64,000 nucleotides of DNA from Colwellia sp. 20A7 (GTDB taxonomy: Bacteria; Pseudomonadota; Gammaproteobacteria; Enterobacterales; Alteromonadaceae), in NCBI RefSeq assembly GCF_009832865.1, contig NZ_CP047130.1, positions 2,108,001-2,172,000 of the forward strand, given 5' to 3'. A program made the position numbers and the translations under genes. Each line of letters begins with the position of its first letter. Within the stretch, counting starts at the first letter, position 1. The notes below the pieces were generated by a model. It had not been told where the DNA came from. It made no database searches and was given only the letters and a program-made list of their open reading frames with translations. Below are positions 1 through 12,418 of this stretch, piece after piece.

Positions 1-108
1 AAAATTGTGCTATTATGCCGCGTTGATTTATATATTTTTTATGAAAATATAATAATAAAAATATTGTGATTTTATAGTTACATTTTAAGTTAAGGGATAC
101 GTCTATAT

Positions 109-2826
109 ATGTCAGATCTGGCCAAAGAAATAGTTCCAGTAAATATTGAGGATGAGCTAAAAACATCCTACCTAGATTATGCCATGAGCGTAATTGTTGG
201 GCGTGCATTGCCTGACGTTCGTGATGGATTAAAACCTGTACATCGTCGCGTATTATTCGCGATGGAAGTTTTAGGGAATGATTGGAATAAACCTTATAAA
301 AAATCTGCCCGTGTGGTTGGTGATGTTATAGGTAAGTATCACCCACATGGTGATACTGCTGTTTACGATACTATTGTTCGTATGGCGCAATCATTTTCTT
401 TACGTTATATGTTGGTTGATGGTCAAGGTAACTTCGGGTCTGTTGATGGTGATAGTGCAGCTGCAATGCGTTATACCGAAATTAGAATGTCGAAAATTGC
501 GCATTCTATTCTTGCCGACTTAGATAAAGAAACTGTTGATTTTGTACCTAACTATGATGGTACTGAATTTATTCCAGCAGTAATGCCTACTCGTATTCCT
601 AACCTACTTGTTAATGGTGGTTCAGGTATCGCCGTAGGTATGGCAACTAATATTCCACCGCATAATTTAACTGAAGTTATTAACGGTTGTTTAGCCTTAA
701 TAGAAAACAGTGAAATTACGTTTGAAGAACTATTAACGCATATTCCTGGTCCTGATTTCCCTACTGCGGCTATTATTAGTGGTAGAGCGGGTATAGAAGA
801 AGCTTACCGAACCGGTCGTGGTAAAATAAAAATTCGTGCTCGTGCAGAAATTGAAGTTCACGAAACATCAGGTAAAGAAACCATAATCGTTCATGAGTTA
901 CCATATCAAGTTAACAAAGCTCGCCTGATTGAAAAAATGGCTGAACTTGTTAAAGAAAAACGTCTTGAAGGTATTTCAGCTTTACGTGACGAGTCTGATA
1001 AAGACGGCATGCGTATGGTTATCGAGATTAAACGTGGTGAAGTAGGTGAAGTTGTTTTAAATAATTTATTTAAACTAACGCAAATGCAAGTGTCTTTTGG
1101 TTTTAATATGGTGGCATTAGGTAATGGCCAACCGAAAATATTTAATCTAAAAGAAATGCTTGAAGAGTTTGTTCTTCATCGCCGTGAAGTTGTTACACGC
1201 CGTACTATATTTGAACTTAGAAAAGCCCGTGACAGAGCACATATCTTAGAAGGTCTATCGATAGCCCTTGCTAATATTGAACCTATCATTGAGTTAGTGA
1301 AAACCTCTCCATCAAGAAAAGAAGCGGAAGAGCAGTTAGTTGCTAAAGGTTGGGACTTAGGTAATGTTAGCGCAATGTTAGAGCGCGCTGGTACTCATGC
1401 TGCTCGTCCTGAGTGGTTAGAGCCACAGTTCGGTATTCGTGATGACAAATATTATTTAACACCTGTTCAAGCAAAAGCTATTGTAGAGTTACAACTTTAT
1501 AAATTAAGTGGTCTTGAACACGAAAAAATTCTAAATGAGTATAAAGAGTTATTAGATCTTATTGCAGAGTTAATGCTTATTCTAGAAAATCCTGAGCGTT
1601 TAATGGAAGTTATCCGTGAAGAACTAGAAGCTATTAGAGATGAGTTTGGCGATGAACGCCGCACTGAAATTACTAATGCCTCTCATGACTTATCTTTAGA
1701 AGATTTAATTACTGAAGAAGATGTTGTCGTAACACTTTCTCATGAAGGTTATGTTAAGTATCAAGTATTAAGTGATTATGAAGCTCAGCGTCGTGGTGGC
1801 AAAGGTAAAGCTGCAACCAAGATGAAAGAAGAAGATTTCATTGAGCGCTTATTAGTAGCTAATACACACGATACTATATTATGCTTCTCAGATCGCGGTA
1901 AGTTGTACTGGTTGAAAGTTTACCAGTTACCACTAGCAAGCAGAACGGCACGTGGCCGTCCAATTGTTAATATTTTACCATTAGAAAGCGGTGAACGTAT
2001 TACGGCAATTCTACCTGTACGTGAATATGAAGAAGATAAATACATTATTATGGCGACAGCGTCTGGTACTGTTAAGAAAACAGCGTTAACTGCTTATAAA
2101 AATCAAAGAGCTAACGGTATTATTGCGTTAAACCTACGTGATGACGATACCTTAATTGGTGTTGATATTACTGATGGCAATAATGACATTATGTTGTTCT
2201 CAGATGCAGGTAAAGTTGTTCGCTTTAATGAAAAAGTTCGTGATAGTGAAACAGGTGAAATCAAGCTTGATCCTGAAACAGGCGAACAGCGTTGGGCATT
2301 AAAACCTATCGGTAGAACCGGTACTGGTGTTCGTGGTATTAAACTTGAAAACGACCAAAAAGTTGTTTCACTGATTGTACCTAAAAACGATGGTCCTATT
2401 TTAACCATTACTGAAAATGGTTTTGGTAAGCGTACTGACTTAAATGAATATCCTGCGAAGAGCAGAGCAACGAAAGGTGTTGTTTCTATTAAAGTCAGTG
2501 AGCGTAACGGTAAAGTCGTTGGTGCAGTTCAAGTTGAAGATCTTGATGAAATCATGGTTATTACCGATAACGGCACATTAGTACGAACACGTGTTAATGA
2601 AGTGAGTGTTATTGGCCGTAATACCCAAGGTGTTCGTTTAATTCGTACTGTTGAAGGTGAGCATGTTGTTGCACTTCAACGTATTGATGAAATTATTGAA
2701 CCAGAACTACCTGAAGGAGAAGAAGGTGATAATGTAGATGCTATTGAAGCAGATGAAACATTAGCTTCTAATACTTCTGAGAGTACTGAACAGTTAGATA
2801 ACGAAAGTACACCCGACGACCAATAA
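109..2826 (+). CDS. gyrA: DNA gyrase subunit A
   Basis: Breakage-reunion subunit of DNA gyrase, which with GyrB introduces negative supercoils using ATP. The 905-residue protein aligns almost without gaps with E. coli GyrA over the N-terminal half. The active-site tyrosine is Tyr122 in AAMRYTEIR, and the GyrA box QRRGGKG lies near residue 560, ahead of the C-terminal beta-pinwheel. In the quinolone-resistance region, position 83 (E. coli Ser) is Thr in [10 protein letters not shown], while Asp87 is kept. The pinwheel carries an extra loop around residues 700-735 ([17 protein letters not shown]) that E. coli lacks, and the tail is acidic. The ATG start gives the canonical MSDLAKEI N-terminus and has an AAGGGA ribosome site about 10 bases upstream. 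Identification is very secure. Confidence 0.98.
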   Translation: MSDLAKEIVPVNIEDELKTSYLDYAMSVIVGRALPDVRDGLKPVHRRVLFAMEVLGNDWNKPYKKSARVVGDVIGKYHPHGDTAVYDTIVRMAQSFSLRYMLVDGQGNFGSVDGDSAAAMRYTEIRMSKIAHSILADLDKETVDFVPNYDGTEFIPAVMPTRIPNLLVNGGSGIAVGMATNIPPHNLTEVINGCLALIENSEITFEELLTHIPGPDFPTAAIISGRAGIEEAYRTGRGKIKIRARAEIEVHETSGKETIIVHELPYQVNKARLIEKMAELVKEKRLEGISALRDESDKDGMRMVIEIKRGEVGEVVLNNLFKLTQMQVSFGFNMVALGNGQPKIFNLKEMLEEFVLHRREVVTRRTIFELRKARDRAHILEGLSIALANIEPIIELVKTSPSRKEAEEQLVAKGWDLGNVSAMLERAGTHAARPEWLEPQFGIRDDKYYLTPVQAKAIVELQLYKLSGLEHEKILNEYKELLDLIAELMLILENPERLMEVIREELEAIRDEFGDERRTEITNASHDLSLEDLITEEDVVVTLSHEGYVKYQVLSDYEAQRRGGKGKAATKMKEEDFIERLLVANTHDTILCFSDRGKLYWLKVYQLPLASRTARGRPIVNILPLESGERITAILPVREYEEDKYIIMATASGTVKKTALTAYKNQRANGIIALNLRDDDTLIGVDITDGNNDIMLFSDAGKVVRFNEKVRDSETGEIKLDPETGEQRWALKPIGRTGTGVRGIKLENDQKVVSLIVPKNDGPILTITENGFGKRTDLNEYPAKSRATKGVVSIKVSERNGKVVGAVQVEDLDEIMVITDNGTLVRTRVNEVSVIGRNTQGVRLIRTVEGEHVVALQRIDEIIEPELPEGEEGDNVDAIEADETLASNTSESTEQLDNESTPDDQ

Positions 2827-2845
2827 CAGGCGTCACATATGATAT

Positions 2846-2872
2846 AAAGGCGGCTAATAACCGCCTTTTTTT
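2846..2872 (+). terminator. Rho-independent terminator of gyrA
   Basis: An 8-bp perfect stem (AAAGGCGG with CCGCCTTT) and 7-base loop are followed directly by a T run, 20 bases after the gyrA stop codon. Confidence 0.85.
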
Positions 2873-2943
2873 ATGTTCAGGATGAACGGTATTTCGCGGT
2901 GCCATGGATGGCAAAGAGCGTGTATGTTCAGGATGAACGGTAT
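2872..2943. repeat. Paired 21-bp direct repeat between gyrA and serC
   Basis: The same 21-base sequence, with core TGTTCAGGATGAACGG, occurs at 2872-2892 and 2923-2943. Between the copies lies a small palindromic segment, GCCATGGATGGC. Each copy contains an inverted core (GTTCAGGATGAAC). The arrangement looks like a dispersed intergenic repeat family rather than a gene. Whether it recurs elsewhere in the genome cannot be seen here. Confidence 0.6.
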
Positions 2944-2999
2944 ATCAAGCGTATATTTCAAGCTTGATAAGTTAAATTTACCTATTTTGAGAAAAGATA

Positions 3000-4088
3000 A
3001 TGTCAGAAGTATTTAATTTTTGTGCTGGACCCGCAATGTTGCCAAAACCAGTAATGGCAAAAGCCCAAGAAGAATTTATTCATTGGAACAACACCGGCAG
3101 TTCAGTAATGGAACTAAGCCATCGTAGTGATGTTTATATGGCTATGGCTGCAAAGGCTGAAGCCGATTTACGTGATCTTATGGCTATTCCAAACAATTAC
3201 AAAGTACTATTTTGTCATGGTGGTGGTCGAGGTCAATTTTCAGCAGTACCGCTAAACTTACTACCACCAGGTAAATCAGCTGACTATATCGTTAATGGTT
3301 CATGGTCAAAAGCGGCAGCTATTGAAGCGAAAAACTTCGGTGAAATTAATGTTATTAATATTCGAGAAGAGCACTCTGACGGTGAAATAAGCCTTGTTCC
3401 AAGTGAACAATGGCCACTCAATAGTGATGCTGCCTATGTTCATTACTGTCCTAACGAAACGGTTGATGGTATTGAAATTAATGATGTGCCTAATACCAAC
3501 GGTATTCCACTTGTTGCTGATATGTCATCCACTATCTTATCTCATGAAATAGATGTTAGTAAATTTGGTGTTATTTATGCTGGAGCTCAAAAAAATATTG
3601 GGCCTTCAGGTTTAACAATTGTCATTATCCGTGAAGATTTACTTGGGAATGCACAAAAAGCGACACCTTGTATCATGAACTACGAAACATCAGCAAACAA
3701 TGATTCTATGTATAACACTCCGCCAACTTATGCGTGGTATCTAGCAGGATTAGTTTTTCAATGGCTTAAAGCATTTGGCGGCGTAAAAGCCATCGCCAAA
3801 GTTAACCAACTAAAAGCTGAATTGCTATATCAAACAATTGATGCGAGTGATTTCTATACTAATACTGTCGAACATCAATACCGAAGTAAGATGAATATTC
3901 CATTTTGGCTTAAAGATGAAAGCTTAAATGAAAAGTTTTTAGCACAAGCTGAACAGCGAGGCTTAATGGCTTTACAAGGTCATAGAATTGTCGGTGGTAT
4001 GCGTGCAAGTATATACAATGCAATGCCAATTGAAGGTGTGCAAGCGTTGGTTGATTTTATGCAAGAATTTGAAAAGGGGAATAAGTAG
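3000..4088 (+). CDS. serC: Phosphoserine aminotransferase
   Basis: PLP-dependent class V aminotransferase that converts 3-phosphohydroxypyruvate and glutamate to phosphoserine in serine synthesis, and acts similarly in pyridoxal phosphate synthesis. The 362-residue length matches the family. Visible signatures are the N-terminal [11 protein letters not shown], the GGGRGQF substrate loop and the PLP-binding lysine in the [10 protein letters not shown] motif. The gene ends one base before the aroA start codon, so serC and aroA are probably transcribed and translationally coupled, as in enteric bacteria. Start chosen at ATG 3000, which gives the family N-terminus. Confidence 0.97.
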   Translation: MSEVFNFCAGPAMLPKPVMAKAQEEFIHWNNTGSSVMELSHRSDVYMAMAAKAEADLRDLMAIPNNYKVLFCHGGGRGQFSAVPLNLLPPGKSADYIVNGSWSKAAAIEAKNFGEINVINIREEHSDGEISLVPSEQWPLNSDAAYVHYCPNETVDGIEINDVPNTNGIPLVADMSSTILSHEIDVSKFGVIYAGAQKNIGPSGLTIVIIREDLLGNAQKATPCIMNYETSANNDSMYNTPPTYAWYLAGLVFQWLKAFGGVKAIAKVNQLKAELLYQTIDASDFYTNTVEHQYRSKMNIPFWLKDESLNEKFLAQAEQRGLMALQGHRIVGGMRASIYNAMPIEGVQALVDFMQEFEKGNK

Positions 4089-4089
4089 T

Positions 4090-5370
4090 ATGGAGCAGTT
4101 AACATTACAGCCAATTGGCAAGATTAACGGCGAGATTTTCTTACCAGGCTCAAAAAGCTTATCTAATCGTGCATTGCTAATTGCAGCATTAGCGAGTGGC
4201 GTGACTAAAATTACTAACTTACTTGTTAGTGAAGATATTGAGCATATGCTTAACGCATTAACAACACTTGGAATAAAATACACGTTAAGTGATTGTGGTA
4301 CAGAATGTACTGTTGTTGGCAATAATGGCTTTTTTAAAACAGATACACCATTAGAGTTATATTTAGGTAATGCTGGTACGGCTATGCGCCCATTGTGTGC
4401 AGCATTAGCTGCTAGTGAAGGCGAATTTGTTTTAACAGGTGAGCCAAGAATGAAAGAAAGACCTATTGGTCACTTGGTCGATGCACTTGCACAACTTGGT
4501 GCGGGTATAGAATACCTTGAAAATAAAGATTATCCACCAGTTAAAATATCTGGTAAAGCGTTAACAGGTAATATTGTCAGTATTGATGGTTCAATTTCAA
4601 GTCAGTTTTTAACGGCGATATTAATGATAGCGCCTTTATTAAAAACAGACACTAAAATTGAAATTGAAGGCGAATTAGTCTCTAAACCATATATAGATAT
4701 TACACTTAATATCATGAGTCGATTTGGCGTTGATGTAAAAAACAACAACTATCAATCTTTCACGGTAACTGGTAATCAATCTTACCAAGCTGTTGAAAAG
4801 TATATGGTCGAAGGCGATGCATCTTCAGCGTCATACTTTTTAGCTGCCGGTGCAATTAAAGGTGGAAAAGTCACTGTACATGGTGTTGGAACATTAAGTG
4901 TTCAAGGTGATAAGCATTTTGCTGATGTACTCGAGAAAATGGGTGCAGAGGTTACTTGGGCTGATGAATCTATCACTGTTGTGGGTAAACCACTGACGGC
5001 GGTTGATATGGATATGAATCATATCCCTGATGCGGCAATGACCATTGCAACAACCGCACTTTTTGCGAAAGGCACAACAAGCATTCGTAATATTTATAAT
5101 TGGCGAGTTAAAGAAACCGATAGATTAACAGCTATGGCAACAGAGCTCAGAAAAGTTGGAGCAGAGGTTGTTGAGGGTGAAGATTTTATCTCTATTACAC
5201 CGCCAGAAACATTAAAACACGCTGAAATTGATACTTATAACGATCATCGTGTTGCGATGTGTTTTTCGCTTGTGGCTTTAAGTGATACACCAGTCACTAT
5301 CAATGACCCTAAATGTACCGCGAAAACATTTCCTGATTATTTTGACAAGTTAGCGGAAGTTTCTTGTTAA
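4090..5370 (+). CDS. aroA: EPSP synthase (3-phosphoshikimate 1-carboxyvinyltransferase)
   Basis: Sixth step of the shikimate pathway: transfers enolpyruvate from PEP to shikimate-3-phosphate. The open frame extends upstream into serC, but ATG 4090 gives the family start MEQLTLQPI, a length of 426 residues (E. coli 427) and single-base spacing from serC. Motifs seen are [13 protein letters not shown] near residue 20, the PEP-binding [10 protein letters not shown] around residue 93, [11 protein letters not shown], and the C-terminal [12 protein letters not shown]. The GNAGTAMRP loop has the glyphosate-sensitive class I form, with Gly and Pro in the usual places. The gene forms an operon with serC. 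Confidence 0.97.
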   Translation: MEQLTLQPIGKINGEIFLPGSKSLSNRALLIAALASGVTKITNLLVSEDIEHMLNALTTLGIKYTLSDCGTECTVVGNNGFFKTDTPLELYLGNAGTAMRPLCAALAASEGEFVLTGEPRMKERPIGHLVDALAQLGAGIEYLENKDYPPVKISGKALTGNIVSIDGSISSQFLTAILMIAPLLKTDTKIEIEGELVSKPYIDITLNIMSRFGVDVKNNNYQSFTVTGNQSYQAVEKYMVEGDASSASYFLAAGAIKGGKVTVHGVGTLSVQGDKHFADVLEKMGAEVTWADESITVVGKPLTAVDMDMNHIPDAAMTIATTALFAKGTTSIRNIYNWRVKETDRLTAMATELRKVGAEVVEGEDFISITPPETLKHAEIDTYNDHRVAMCFSLVALSDTPVTINDPKCTAKTFPDYFDKLAEVSC

Positions 5371-5454
5371 ACAGGTTAACAGATATTTTTTTGGCGATTT
5401 TAATATATAAATCCAGTATAATTCTGCCGATTTTTGACATAAGGAGAAATATGT

Positions 5455-6135
5455 ATGCTGGAAAGCATTCCCGTAATTACTATTGATGGCCCAAGTGGGG
5501 CAGGCAAAGGAACTGTTGCCAGAATTGTGGCTGAACAGCTTGGCTGGCACTTACTCGATAGTGGTGCTATCTATCGTGTACTTGCTGTAGCAACCCAACA
5601 TCATCATGTTAACCTTGATGATGAGGAACATTTGATTCCTATGGCTGCACACCTGGATGTACAATTTGAAATAACGGTCGAAGGCGAAAGTAAAGTTATT
5701 TTAGAAGGTGAAGATGTCACTGACACTATTAGAACAGAAGAAATTGGTGCTTTAGCGTCAAAAGTGGCTGCCTTTCCACGTGTTCGTGAAGCTTTACTAC
5801 GCCGACAGCGTGCATTTAGTGTTGCTCCTGGGCTAGTTGCTGATGGTCGCGATATGGGAACGGTTGTTTTTTCTAAAGCACCAGTGAAAGTATTTTTGAC
5901 GGCTAGCGCAGAAGAAAGAGCCGAACGCCGATTTAATCAGTTGAAAGAGAAGGGCTTTGATGTTAAAATCGGGCGCCTTTTGGATGACATACGTCAACGA
6001 GATGAAAGAGATAGCAACCGAGAAGTAGCTCCTCTTATTCCCGCAGAAGGTGCGTTAATTATTGATTCTACTGGCCTTTCTATACAAGAAGTGGTCAATA
6101 AAGTCCTTTCATTTGCGAATGGAAAGTTAACATAA
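5455..6135 (+). CDS. cmk: Cytidylate kinase
   Basis: Phosphorylates CMP and dCMP to the diphosphates with ATP. The 226-residue protein has the P-loop GPSGAGKGT at residues 12-20, the CMP-binding segment [10 protein letters not shown] and the lid region [13 protein letters not shown]. Two ATGs lie close together (5451 and 5455); only 5455 is in frame, and AAGGAG sits 8 bases upstream. Position just before rpsA is the standard gammaproteobacterial arrangement. Confidence 0.97.
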   Translation: MLESIPVITIDGPSGAGKGTVARIVAEQLGWHLLDSGAIYRVLAVATQHHHVNLDDEEHLIPMAAHLDVQFEITVEGESKVILEGEDVTDTIRTEEIGALASKVAAFPRVREALLRRQRAFSVAPGLVADGRDMGTVVFSKAPVKVFLTASAEERAERRFNQLKEKGFDVKIGRLLDDIRQRDERDSNREVAPLIPAEGALIIDSTGLSIQEVVNKVLSFANGKLT

Positions 6136-6279
6136 ACCCTTATTTTTTTTATTGATGTTGAAAAACTTAATAAAAATAAATTTAACTAAAGCCTACGTCA
6201 TGGATGTACCGAGGCTAAATTAATAACCCCATGAAACAATGATGTTGACTGGATTAATAACTGAGTTAATAGACAAGTT

Positions 6280-7941
6280 ATGATGGAAAATTTTGCAGAA
6301 CTTTTTGAAGAAAGTTTAAAAGAAATCGAAACTCGCCCGGGTTCAATTATCCGTGGCACAATCGTTAAAGTAACCAAAGACAACGTAATTGTTGACGCTG
6401 GTCTTAAATCTGAGAGTGTAATCTCAATCGACCAATTCAAAAACGCTGCAGGCGAAGTTGAAGCGGTTGTTGGTGATGAAGTGGATGTATCGCTTAAAGC
6501 TACAGATGATGGTTTCGGTGAAACTATACTTTCACGTGACGATGCTAAACGTCACGAAGCATGGCAAGTACTTGAAAAAGCTTACGAAGAAAAAGAAACT
6601 ATTATCGGTGTTATCAACGGTAAAGTTAAAGGTGGTTTCACGGTTGAAGTTAGCAATATTCGCGCTTTTTTACCGGGTTCATTAGTTGACGTACGTCCAG
6701 TACGTGACACAGCTCACCTTGAAGGTAAAGATTTAGAATTCAAAGTTATTAAGCTTGATCAAAAGCGTAATAACGTAGTTGTTTCACGTCGTGCTGTTAT
6801 CGAAGCTGAAGGCAGTGCAGAACGTGATGAATTACTAGAGTCATTAGCGGAAGGCCAAGAAGTTAAAGGTATCGTTAAGAACCTTACTGACTACGGTGCA
6901 TTCGTAGACTTAGGCGGCATTGACGGCCTACTTCACATCACAGATATGGCTTGGAAACGCGTTAAGCACCCAAGTGAAATTGTAAATGTTGGTGATGAAA
7001 TTCAAGTTAAAGTATTGAAATTTGACCGTGAGCGCACTCGTGTATCTCTAGGTATGAAGCAGTTAGGCGAAGATCCATGGGTAGCAATTGCTAACCGTTA
7101 CCCAGAAGGTTCTAAACTTTCTGGTCGCGTAACTAACTTAACTGACTACGGTTGTTTCGTTGAAATCCAAGAAGGCGTTGAAGGTTTAGTTCACGTTTCT
7201 GAAATGGATTGGACTAACAAAAACATCCACCCATCTAAAGTTGTTAACTTAGGTGACACAGTTGAAGTTCTAGTACTAGAAATTGACGAAGAACGTCGTC
7301 GTATTTCTCTAGGTCTTAAACAGTGTATTGCTAACCCTTGGGAAGAGTTTGCTAAAAACTTCAACAAAGGCGATAAAGTATCAGGTAAGATCAAGTCAAT
7401 TACTGACTTCGGTATCTTCATTGGTCTTGACGGCGGCATAGATGGTTTAGTTCACTTATCTGATATTTCATGGGCTGGCGGTGAAGAAGCTGTTCGTGAT
7501 TATAAGAAAGGCGATGAAATCACTGCTATCGTACTTCAAGTTGACCCTGAGCGTGAGCGTATCTCTCTTGGCGTTAAACAAGCTGAAGATGACCCGTTCA
7601 ACATGTACCTAACTGATAAGAAGAAAGGTACTATTGTTACTGGTAAAGTAACTGAAGTTGACGCTAAAGGCGCTACAATTGAGTTAGCTGAAAGTGTTGA
7701 AGGTTACTTACGTGTTAGCGACATTTCTGTAGAACGTATCGAAGATGCATCTACAGTAATTAAAGTTGGTGATGACGTTGAAGCTAAGTTTATGGGTGTG
7801 GATCGTAAGAACCGTACTATCAGCTTATCTATCAAAGCAAAAGACCAAGCAGAAGAGCGTGATGCAATGGATAACCTAAACCAAGTTGAAGAAACTGGTT
7901 TAAGTGCTATGGCAGCAGCGTTCAAAAACGCTAAAAACTAA
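6280..7941 (+). CDS. rpsA: 30S ribosomal protein S1
   Basis: Largest 30S protein; binds mRNA leaders and helps the ribosome unfold and start on structured messages. The 553-residue protein begins [21 protein letters not shown], nearly the E. coli N-terminus, and contains six successive S1 OB-fold repeats, each recognisable by patterns such as [20 protein letters not shown], with the last repeat more divergent. No good Shine-Dalgarno sequence precedes the start, as known for E. coli rpsA, whose leader depends on RNA structure and is autoregulated by S1. Codon choice is strongly biased, as expected for a very highly expressed gene. The first ATG of the ATGATG pair is chosen by alignment with E. 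coli. Confidence 0.98.
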   Translation: MMENFAELFEESLKEIETRPGSIIRGTIVKVTKDNVIVDAGLKSESVISIDQFKNAAGEVEAVVGDEVDVSLKATDDGFGETILSRDDAKRHEAWQVLEKAYEEKETIIGVINGKVKGGFTVEVSNIRAFLPGSLVDVRPVRDTAHLEGKDLEFKVIKLDQKRNNVVVSRRAVIEAEGSAERDELLESLAEGQEVKGIVKNLTDYGAFVDLGGIDGLLHITDMAWKRVKHPSEIVNVGDEIQVKVLKFDRERTRVSLGMKQLGEDPWVAIANRYPEGSKLSGRVTNLTDYGCFVEIQEGVEGLVHVSEMDWTNKNIHPSKVVNLGDTVEVLVLEIDEERRRISLGLKQCIANPWEEFAKNFNKGDKVSGKIKSITDFGIFIGLDGGIDGLVHLSDISWAGGEEAVRDYKKGDEITAIVLQVDPERERISLGVKQAEDDPFNMYLTDKKKGTIVTGKVTEVDAKGATIELAESVEGYLRVSDISVERIEDASTVIKVGDDVEAKFMGVDRKNRTISLSIKAKDQAEERDAMDNLNQVEETGLSAMAAAFKNAKN

Positions 7942-7976
7942 TATCTTGTAACAAGATACTAATTTTATTTTTTGCA

Positions 7977-8007
7977 CTTTTTATAGATTGTATTACACTA
8001 TAAAAAG
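7977..8007 (+). terminator. Inverted repeat after rpsA, possible weak terminator
   Basis: A 10-bp perfect inverted repeat (CTTTTTATAG with CTATAAAAAG, loop 11) stands 36 bases after rpsA. It is A/T-rich and may only be an attenuator or mRNA-stabilising hairpin. Confidence 0.4.
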
Positions 8008-8014
8008 ACTAGGT

Positions 8015-8040
8015 GAGGAGAGTATAATTACTCTCCTCTT
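8015..8040 (+). terminator. GC-richer hairpin before ihfB
   Basis: A 10-bp perfect stem (GAGGAGAGTA with TACTCTCCTC) with loop TAAT is followed by TT and A/T-rich sequence. It probably ends most rpsA transcripts 45 bases before the ihfB start. Confidence 0.6.
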
Positions 8041-8085
8041 ATATTAACCTCATTAGCACGATGCTAGATGAATACTGGAGGGTCT

Positions 8086-8373
8086 ATGACCAAATCAGAA
8101 CTCATTGAAAAACTAGGTGATAAATTAAGTCATTTGTCAGCTAGAGATGTAGAACAATCGATTAAAGAAATCTTAGAATTAATGGCGCAATCTTTATCTA
8201 AAGGTGAACGCATTGAAATTAGAGGGTTTGGTAGTTTTTCATTACATTATCGTGCTCCAAGAGTTGGTAGAAACCCAAAAACAGGTGAATCAGTTGAGTT
8301 AAGTGGTAAATACGTACCTCACTTTAAACCTGGTAAAGAGTTACGAGAAAGAGTTAATCTTTCAGTAGCTTAA
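8086..8373 (+). CDS. ihfB: Integration host factor subunit beta
   Basis: Nucleoid protein that pairs with IHF-alpha and bends DNA sharply at specific sites. An upstream in-frame ATG at 8068 exists, but ATG 8086 has GGAGGG at ideal distance and gives [10 protein letters not shown], the family N-terminus, with 95 residues (E. coli 94). The DNA-intercalating beta-arm motif GRNPKTGE, with its key proline, is at about residues 64-71. Placement between rpsA and lapA is conserved in gammaproteobacteria. Confidence 0.97.
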   Translation: MTKSELIEKLGDKLSHLSARDVEQSIKEILELMAQSLSKGERIEIRGFGSFSLHYRAPRVGRNPKTGESVELSGKYVPHFKPGKELRERVNLSVA

Positions 8374-8425
8374 TTGTGGTGTTCTTGTAAGCTCATTGCA
8401 AAAGAAACAAAAAAATTAGATAATA

Positions 8426-8456
8426 AACGGTATACTTCAGTATACCGTTTTTTTTT
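8426..8456 (+). terminator. Rho-independent terminator of ihfB
   Basis: An 11-bp perfect stem (AAACGGTATAC with GTATACCGTTT) and 4-base loop are followed by an eight-T run. Confidence 0.85.
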
Positions 8457-8528
8457 GTTATTTATTTTGTTTTATATTCAAAAGACGGTTATGTAATTTC
8501 ACCAACAACTTCAAGCGAGATAGTCCAC

Positions 8529-8774
8529 GTGCGAATTTATTTTACTCTTTTATTAGTTCTAATTTTACTCGCTATTGCCTTTGTTTTTGGTAGTCAAAAT
8601 GAACAAATAATTTCATTAAATTATTTGATTGCTAGAGTCGAGCTTTCTATTGCTGCAGCTGTTAGTTTATTTACCGCGATTGGATTTTTTCTTGGTTTAT
8701 TAGCGACCATCATATGGCGATTGATCCGCAAAGGTAAAAAATCATTAGCTAAAAACCGCTCAACTGAAATATAG
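8529..8774 (+). CDS. lapA: Lipopolysaccharide assembly protein A (DUF1049 family)
   Basis: Small inner-membrane protein of 81 residues with two predicted membrane helices (about 3-22 and 41-64) and a basic C-terminal tail (RLIRKGKKSLAKNR), the pattern of LapA/YciS. It begins with GTG; no ATG fits. In E. coli, LapA and the adjacent LapB act together in controlling LPS synthesis through LpxC turnover. The gene is 14 bases from lapB and almost certainly cotranscribed with it. Confidence 0.88.
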   Translation: MRIYFTLLLVLILLAIAFVFGSQNEQIISLNYLIARVELSIAAAVSLFTAIGFFLGLLATIIWRLIRKGKKSLAKNRSTEI

Positions 8775-8788
8775 AAATAAGTAATCAA

Positions 8789-9958
8789 ATGATAGAGCTC
8801 CTTTTCTTACTACTCCCGGTAGCTATGGCCTATGGCTGGTTTATGGGACGAAATAGCATAAAACAAAAAGATCAAACCATTAAACAAGACTTGTCCATCA
8901 AGTATTCTACGGGTTTAAATTACCTATTATCTAATCAAAAAGACAAAGCAATAGATTCACTACTAGACGCATTAAAAGTTGAAGATGATAGTGTTGAAGC
9001 ACATTTTGCTATGGCTAATCTTTTTCGTAAACGAGGTGAGCTTGATAGAGCATTAAAAGTACATGAGCATTTAGTGCGTCATGGCAACCTACCTACAAAA
9101 GATAAACAACAAGCGGTATTTGAATTAGGTAAAGATTTTTTAAGTGCAGGTTTATATGATCGCGCTGAAAAAATGTTTAATAAATTATTAAAATCTCCAG
9201 ATTACGGCTTAAAGTCATTAACTTATTTATTGCAAATATTTCAATCAACGAAAGATTGGCAGCGTGGTATTGGTCATAAGAAATTAGCCATTAAATTTAA
9301 TGATAAACGTTTATTGCATACATTAGCTAACTTTTATTGTGAACAAGCAACAACTGCTTTTGAGCAAGATAAGTTTATTGAAGTAATCGAATTACTTGAA
9401 CAAGCACTTAAGCTTGATCCTAATTCTTGTCGTGCTAATTGGTTAATGGCTAAGATTTATGAAAATCATAAGCAGTGTGAATTAGCGGGCAAATGTTACC
9501 AAGATATCTATAAACAGGATAAAGATTTTTTTCCTGATGTTATCGATCAAATGCATCAGTGCTACCTTGATCTTGATGCCAGTGATGAATTTTTTAGTTT
9601 TATTAAAAAAGTTTATGATGAAACGGCTAGCTCAAGTGCACTTATTGCTTACTTAAGTCATGTTGAGAAAAAGCATGGTAATAAAAAGGCTAAAGAGTTT
9701 TTATTATCAGCACTTAAACGTAGACCGACCATTCGAGGCTTCAAACATCTGGTTAAAATGGAAATGAGCCAAAGTGATGAAGTAGAGAATAAGGCTAGTT
9801 TGGATTTGATAAAAGATCTAATCAGTGAATATTTAAAACTTAAACATAGATATAGCTGTCGTAGTTGTGGCTTTAATAGTTCTACCCATTATTGGTCTTG
9901 TCCATCATGTCATGAGTGGGAACAACTTAAGCCTGTGCGTGGTCTTGAAGGCGAGTAG
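8789..9958 (+). CDS. lapB: Lipopolysaccharide assembly protein B
   Basis: TPR adaptor that in E. coli (YciM) delivers LpxC to the FtsH protease and thereby sets LPS levels. At 389 residues it has the E. coli length. It has an N-terminal membrane anchor (about 1-17), tandem TPR helices through roughly residues 35-350, and a C-terminal rubredoxin-like metal knuckle with CRSCGF and CPSCHEW that docks on the TPRs. The lapA-lapB pair is conserved. The two CxxC pairs are intact, so it is probably functional. Confidence 0.95.
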   Translation: MIELLFLLLPVAMAYGWFMGRNSIKQKDQTIKQDLSIKYSTGLNYLLSNQKDKAIDSLLDALKVEDDSVEAHFAMANLFRKRGELDRALKVHEHLVRHGNLPTKDKQQAVFELGKDFLSAGLYDRAEKMFNKLLKSPDYGLKSLTYLLQIFQSTKDWQRGIGHKKLAIKFNDKRLLHTLANFYCEQATTAFEQDKFIEVIELLEQALKLDPNSCRANWLMAKIYENHKQCELAGKCYQDIYKQDKDFFPDVIDQMHQCYLDLDASDEFFSFIKKVYDETASSSALIAYLSHVEKKHGNKKAKEFLLSALKRRPTIRGFKHLVKMEMSQSDEVENKASLDLIKDLISEYLKLKHRYSCRSCGFNSSTHYWSCPSCHEWEQLKPVRGLEGE

Positions 9959-9959
9959 T

Positions 9960-10150
9960 CTTAATCTGCGTTATCATACTTTGCTATTTCGGCGTCATAA
10001 GTACTCATTGACTAACGTCAACTCCGTGCTTATTCCTTGAACTAGCTTTGTTTGATTTAGCAGATAAAGCCGACTAATTTAACATTGTTATTATAAGTTT
10101 CAAATAACACGTCCTTCCGGTTGTGTCTTAAGCCGGAATCTATAGCTATT
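9960..10150. repeat. Imperfect palindromic intergenic element between lapB and pyrF
   Basis: This 254-base spacer holds no gene. It contains an imperfect inverted repeat around 9995-10035 (AAGTACTCATTGAC facing GTCAACTCCGTGCTT), bracketed by ATCTGC near 9963 and GCAGAT near 10061. A second short palindrome, CCGGTTGTGTCTTAAGCCGG, lies near 10117-10136. The first resembles a mobile or dispersed intergenic repeat of marine gammaproteobacteria, but copy number cannot be judged from one window. Confidence 0.4.
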
Positions 10151-10211
10151 AACATAAATTATACCGTAAGAGCGACATTGTCGCGTGAAAGAATTAAGAA
10201 TAGGAACCCTC

Positions 10212-10907
10212 ATGTTTGATCCAAAAGTTGTTGTCGCTTTAGACTTTGATAAAAAAAACGATGCCTTGTCGTTTGTTGACAGAATATCTCCGACAGATTG
10301 CAAGCTTAAAGTTGGCAAAGAAATGTTTACCTATTTTGGTCCTGACTTTGTGAAAACGTTAACAGGGAAGGGCTTTGATGTCTTTCTTGATTTAAAATTT
10401 CACGATATTCCTAATACAGTTGCTAAAGCGGTGACTGCTGCCGCAGATCTTGGTGTATGGATGGTTAATGTACATGCTAGTGGCGGTAGTCAAATGATGA
10501 CAAAAGCAAAACAAGCATTAGATAACTATGGTAATGATTCTCCACTGCTAATTGCTGTCACGGTACTAACCAGTATGAGTGAAAACGATTTACGTGGTTT
10601 AGGCATTAATAAAACACCGGCAGAGCAAGTGAACTTTTTAGCTAATCTAACCAAAGAAAGTGGTTTAGACGGTGTTGTTTGTTCAGCAATGGAAGCTGAG
10701 CAGCTAAAATTATCGCTTGGCCAAGAGTTTAAGTTGATTACACCAGGTATTCGACCTGCAGGCTCATCTAAAGATGATCAACAACGTATTATGACACCTG
10801 AGCAAGCAATCGCAGTTGGTGTTGATTATTTAGTGATAGGACGTCCAATTACACAAGCGGTTGATCCACAATTAGTATTAGAGCAAATAAATGCTTCAAT
10901 AAGTTAA
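10212..10907 (+). CDS. pyrF: Orotidine 5'-phosphate decarboxylase
   Basis: Last step of UMP synthesis: decarboxylates OMP. The open frame could begin at GTG 10185, but ATG 10212 with AGGA six bases upstream gives [15 protein letters not shown], the normal N-terminus, and a 231-residue protein. The catalytic lysine/aspartate array is in [11 protein letters not shown], and the phosphate-binding end is [15 protein letters not shown]. It follows lapB, as in E. coli. Confidence 0.96.
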   Translation: MFDPKVVVALDFDKKNDALSFVDRISPTDCKLKVGKEMFTYFGPDFVKTLTGKGFDVFLDLKFHDIPNTVAKAVTAAADLGVWMVNVHASGGSQMMTKAKQALDNYGNDSPLLIAVTVLTSMSENDLRGLGINKTPAEQVNFLANLTKESGLDGVVCSAMEAEQLKLSLGQEFKLITPGIRPAGSSKDDQQRIMTPEQAIAVGVDYLVIGRPITQAVDPQLVLEQINASIS

Positions 10908-10975
10908 TACAATAAGCGCTATACAATACTTATTGTAATAGGTGGAAATGCATATCAGGACGGGACATAAACAAT

Positions 10976-11010
10976 AAAAAAGGCTAGATGGAATCATCTA
11001 GCCTTTTTTG
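10976..11010. terminator. Bidirectional terminator between pyrF and gapA
   Basis: A long stem (AAAGGCTAGATG with CATCTAGCCTTT, loop GAAT) is flanked by an A run on the left and a T run on the right, so it can stop both pyrF and the convergent gapA transcript. Confidence 0.85.
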
Positions 11011-11055
11011 ATCTTAAAATTACAAAAGTAATATTAAAAACGTGATTTTGATAAT

Positions 11056-12418
<1,363 letters not shown>

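Noticed and set aside
2872..2943. CRISPR array
   Set aside because: Only two repeats, no further regular spacing, and no cas genes anywhere in the window.
3988..4089. Longer aroA starting inside serC
   Set aside because: The extra N-terminal residues have no family counterpart. ATG 4090 gives the normal length and start and directly follows the serC stop.
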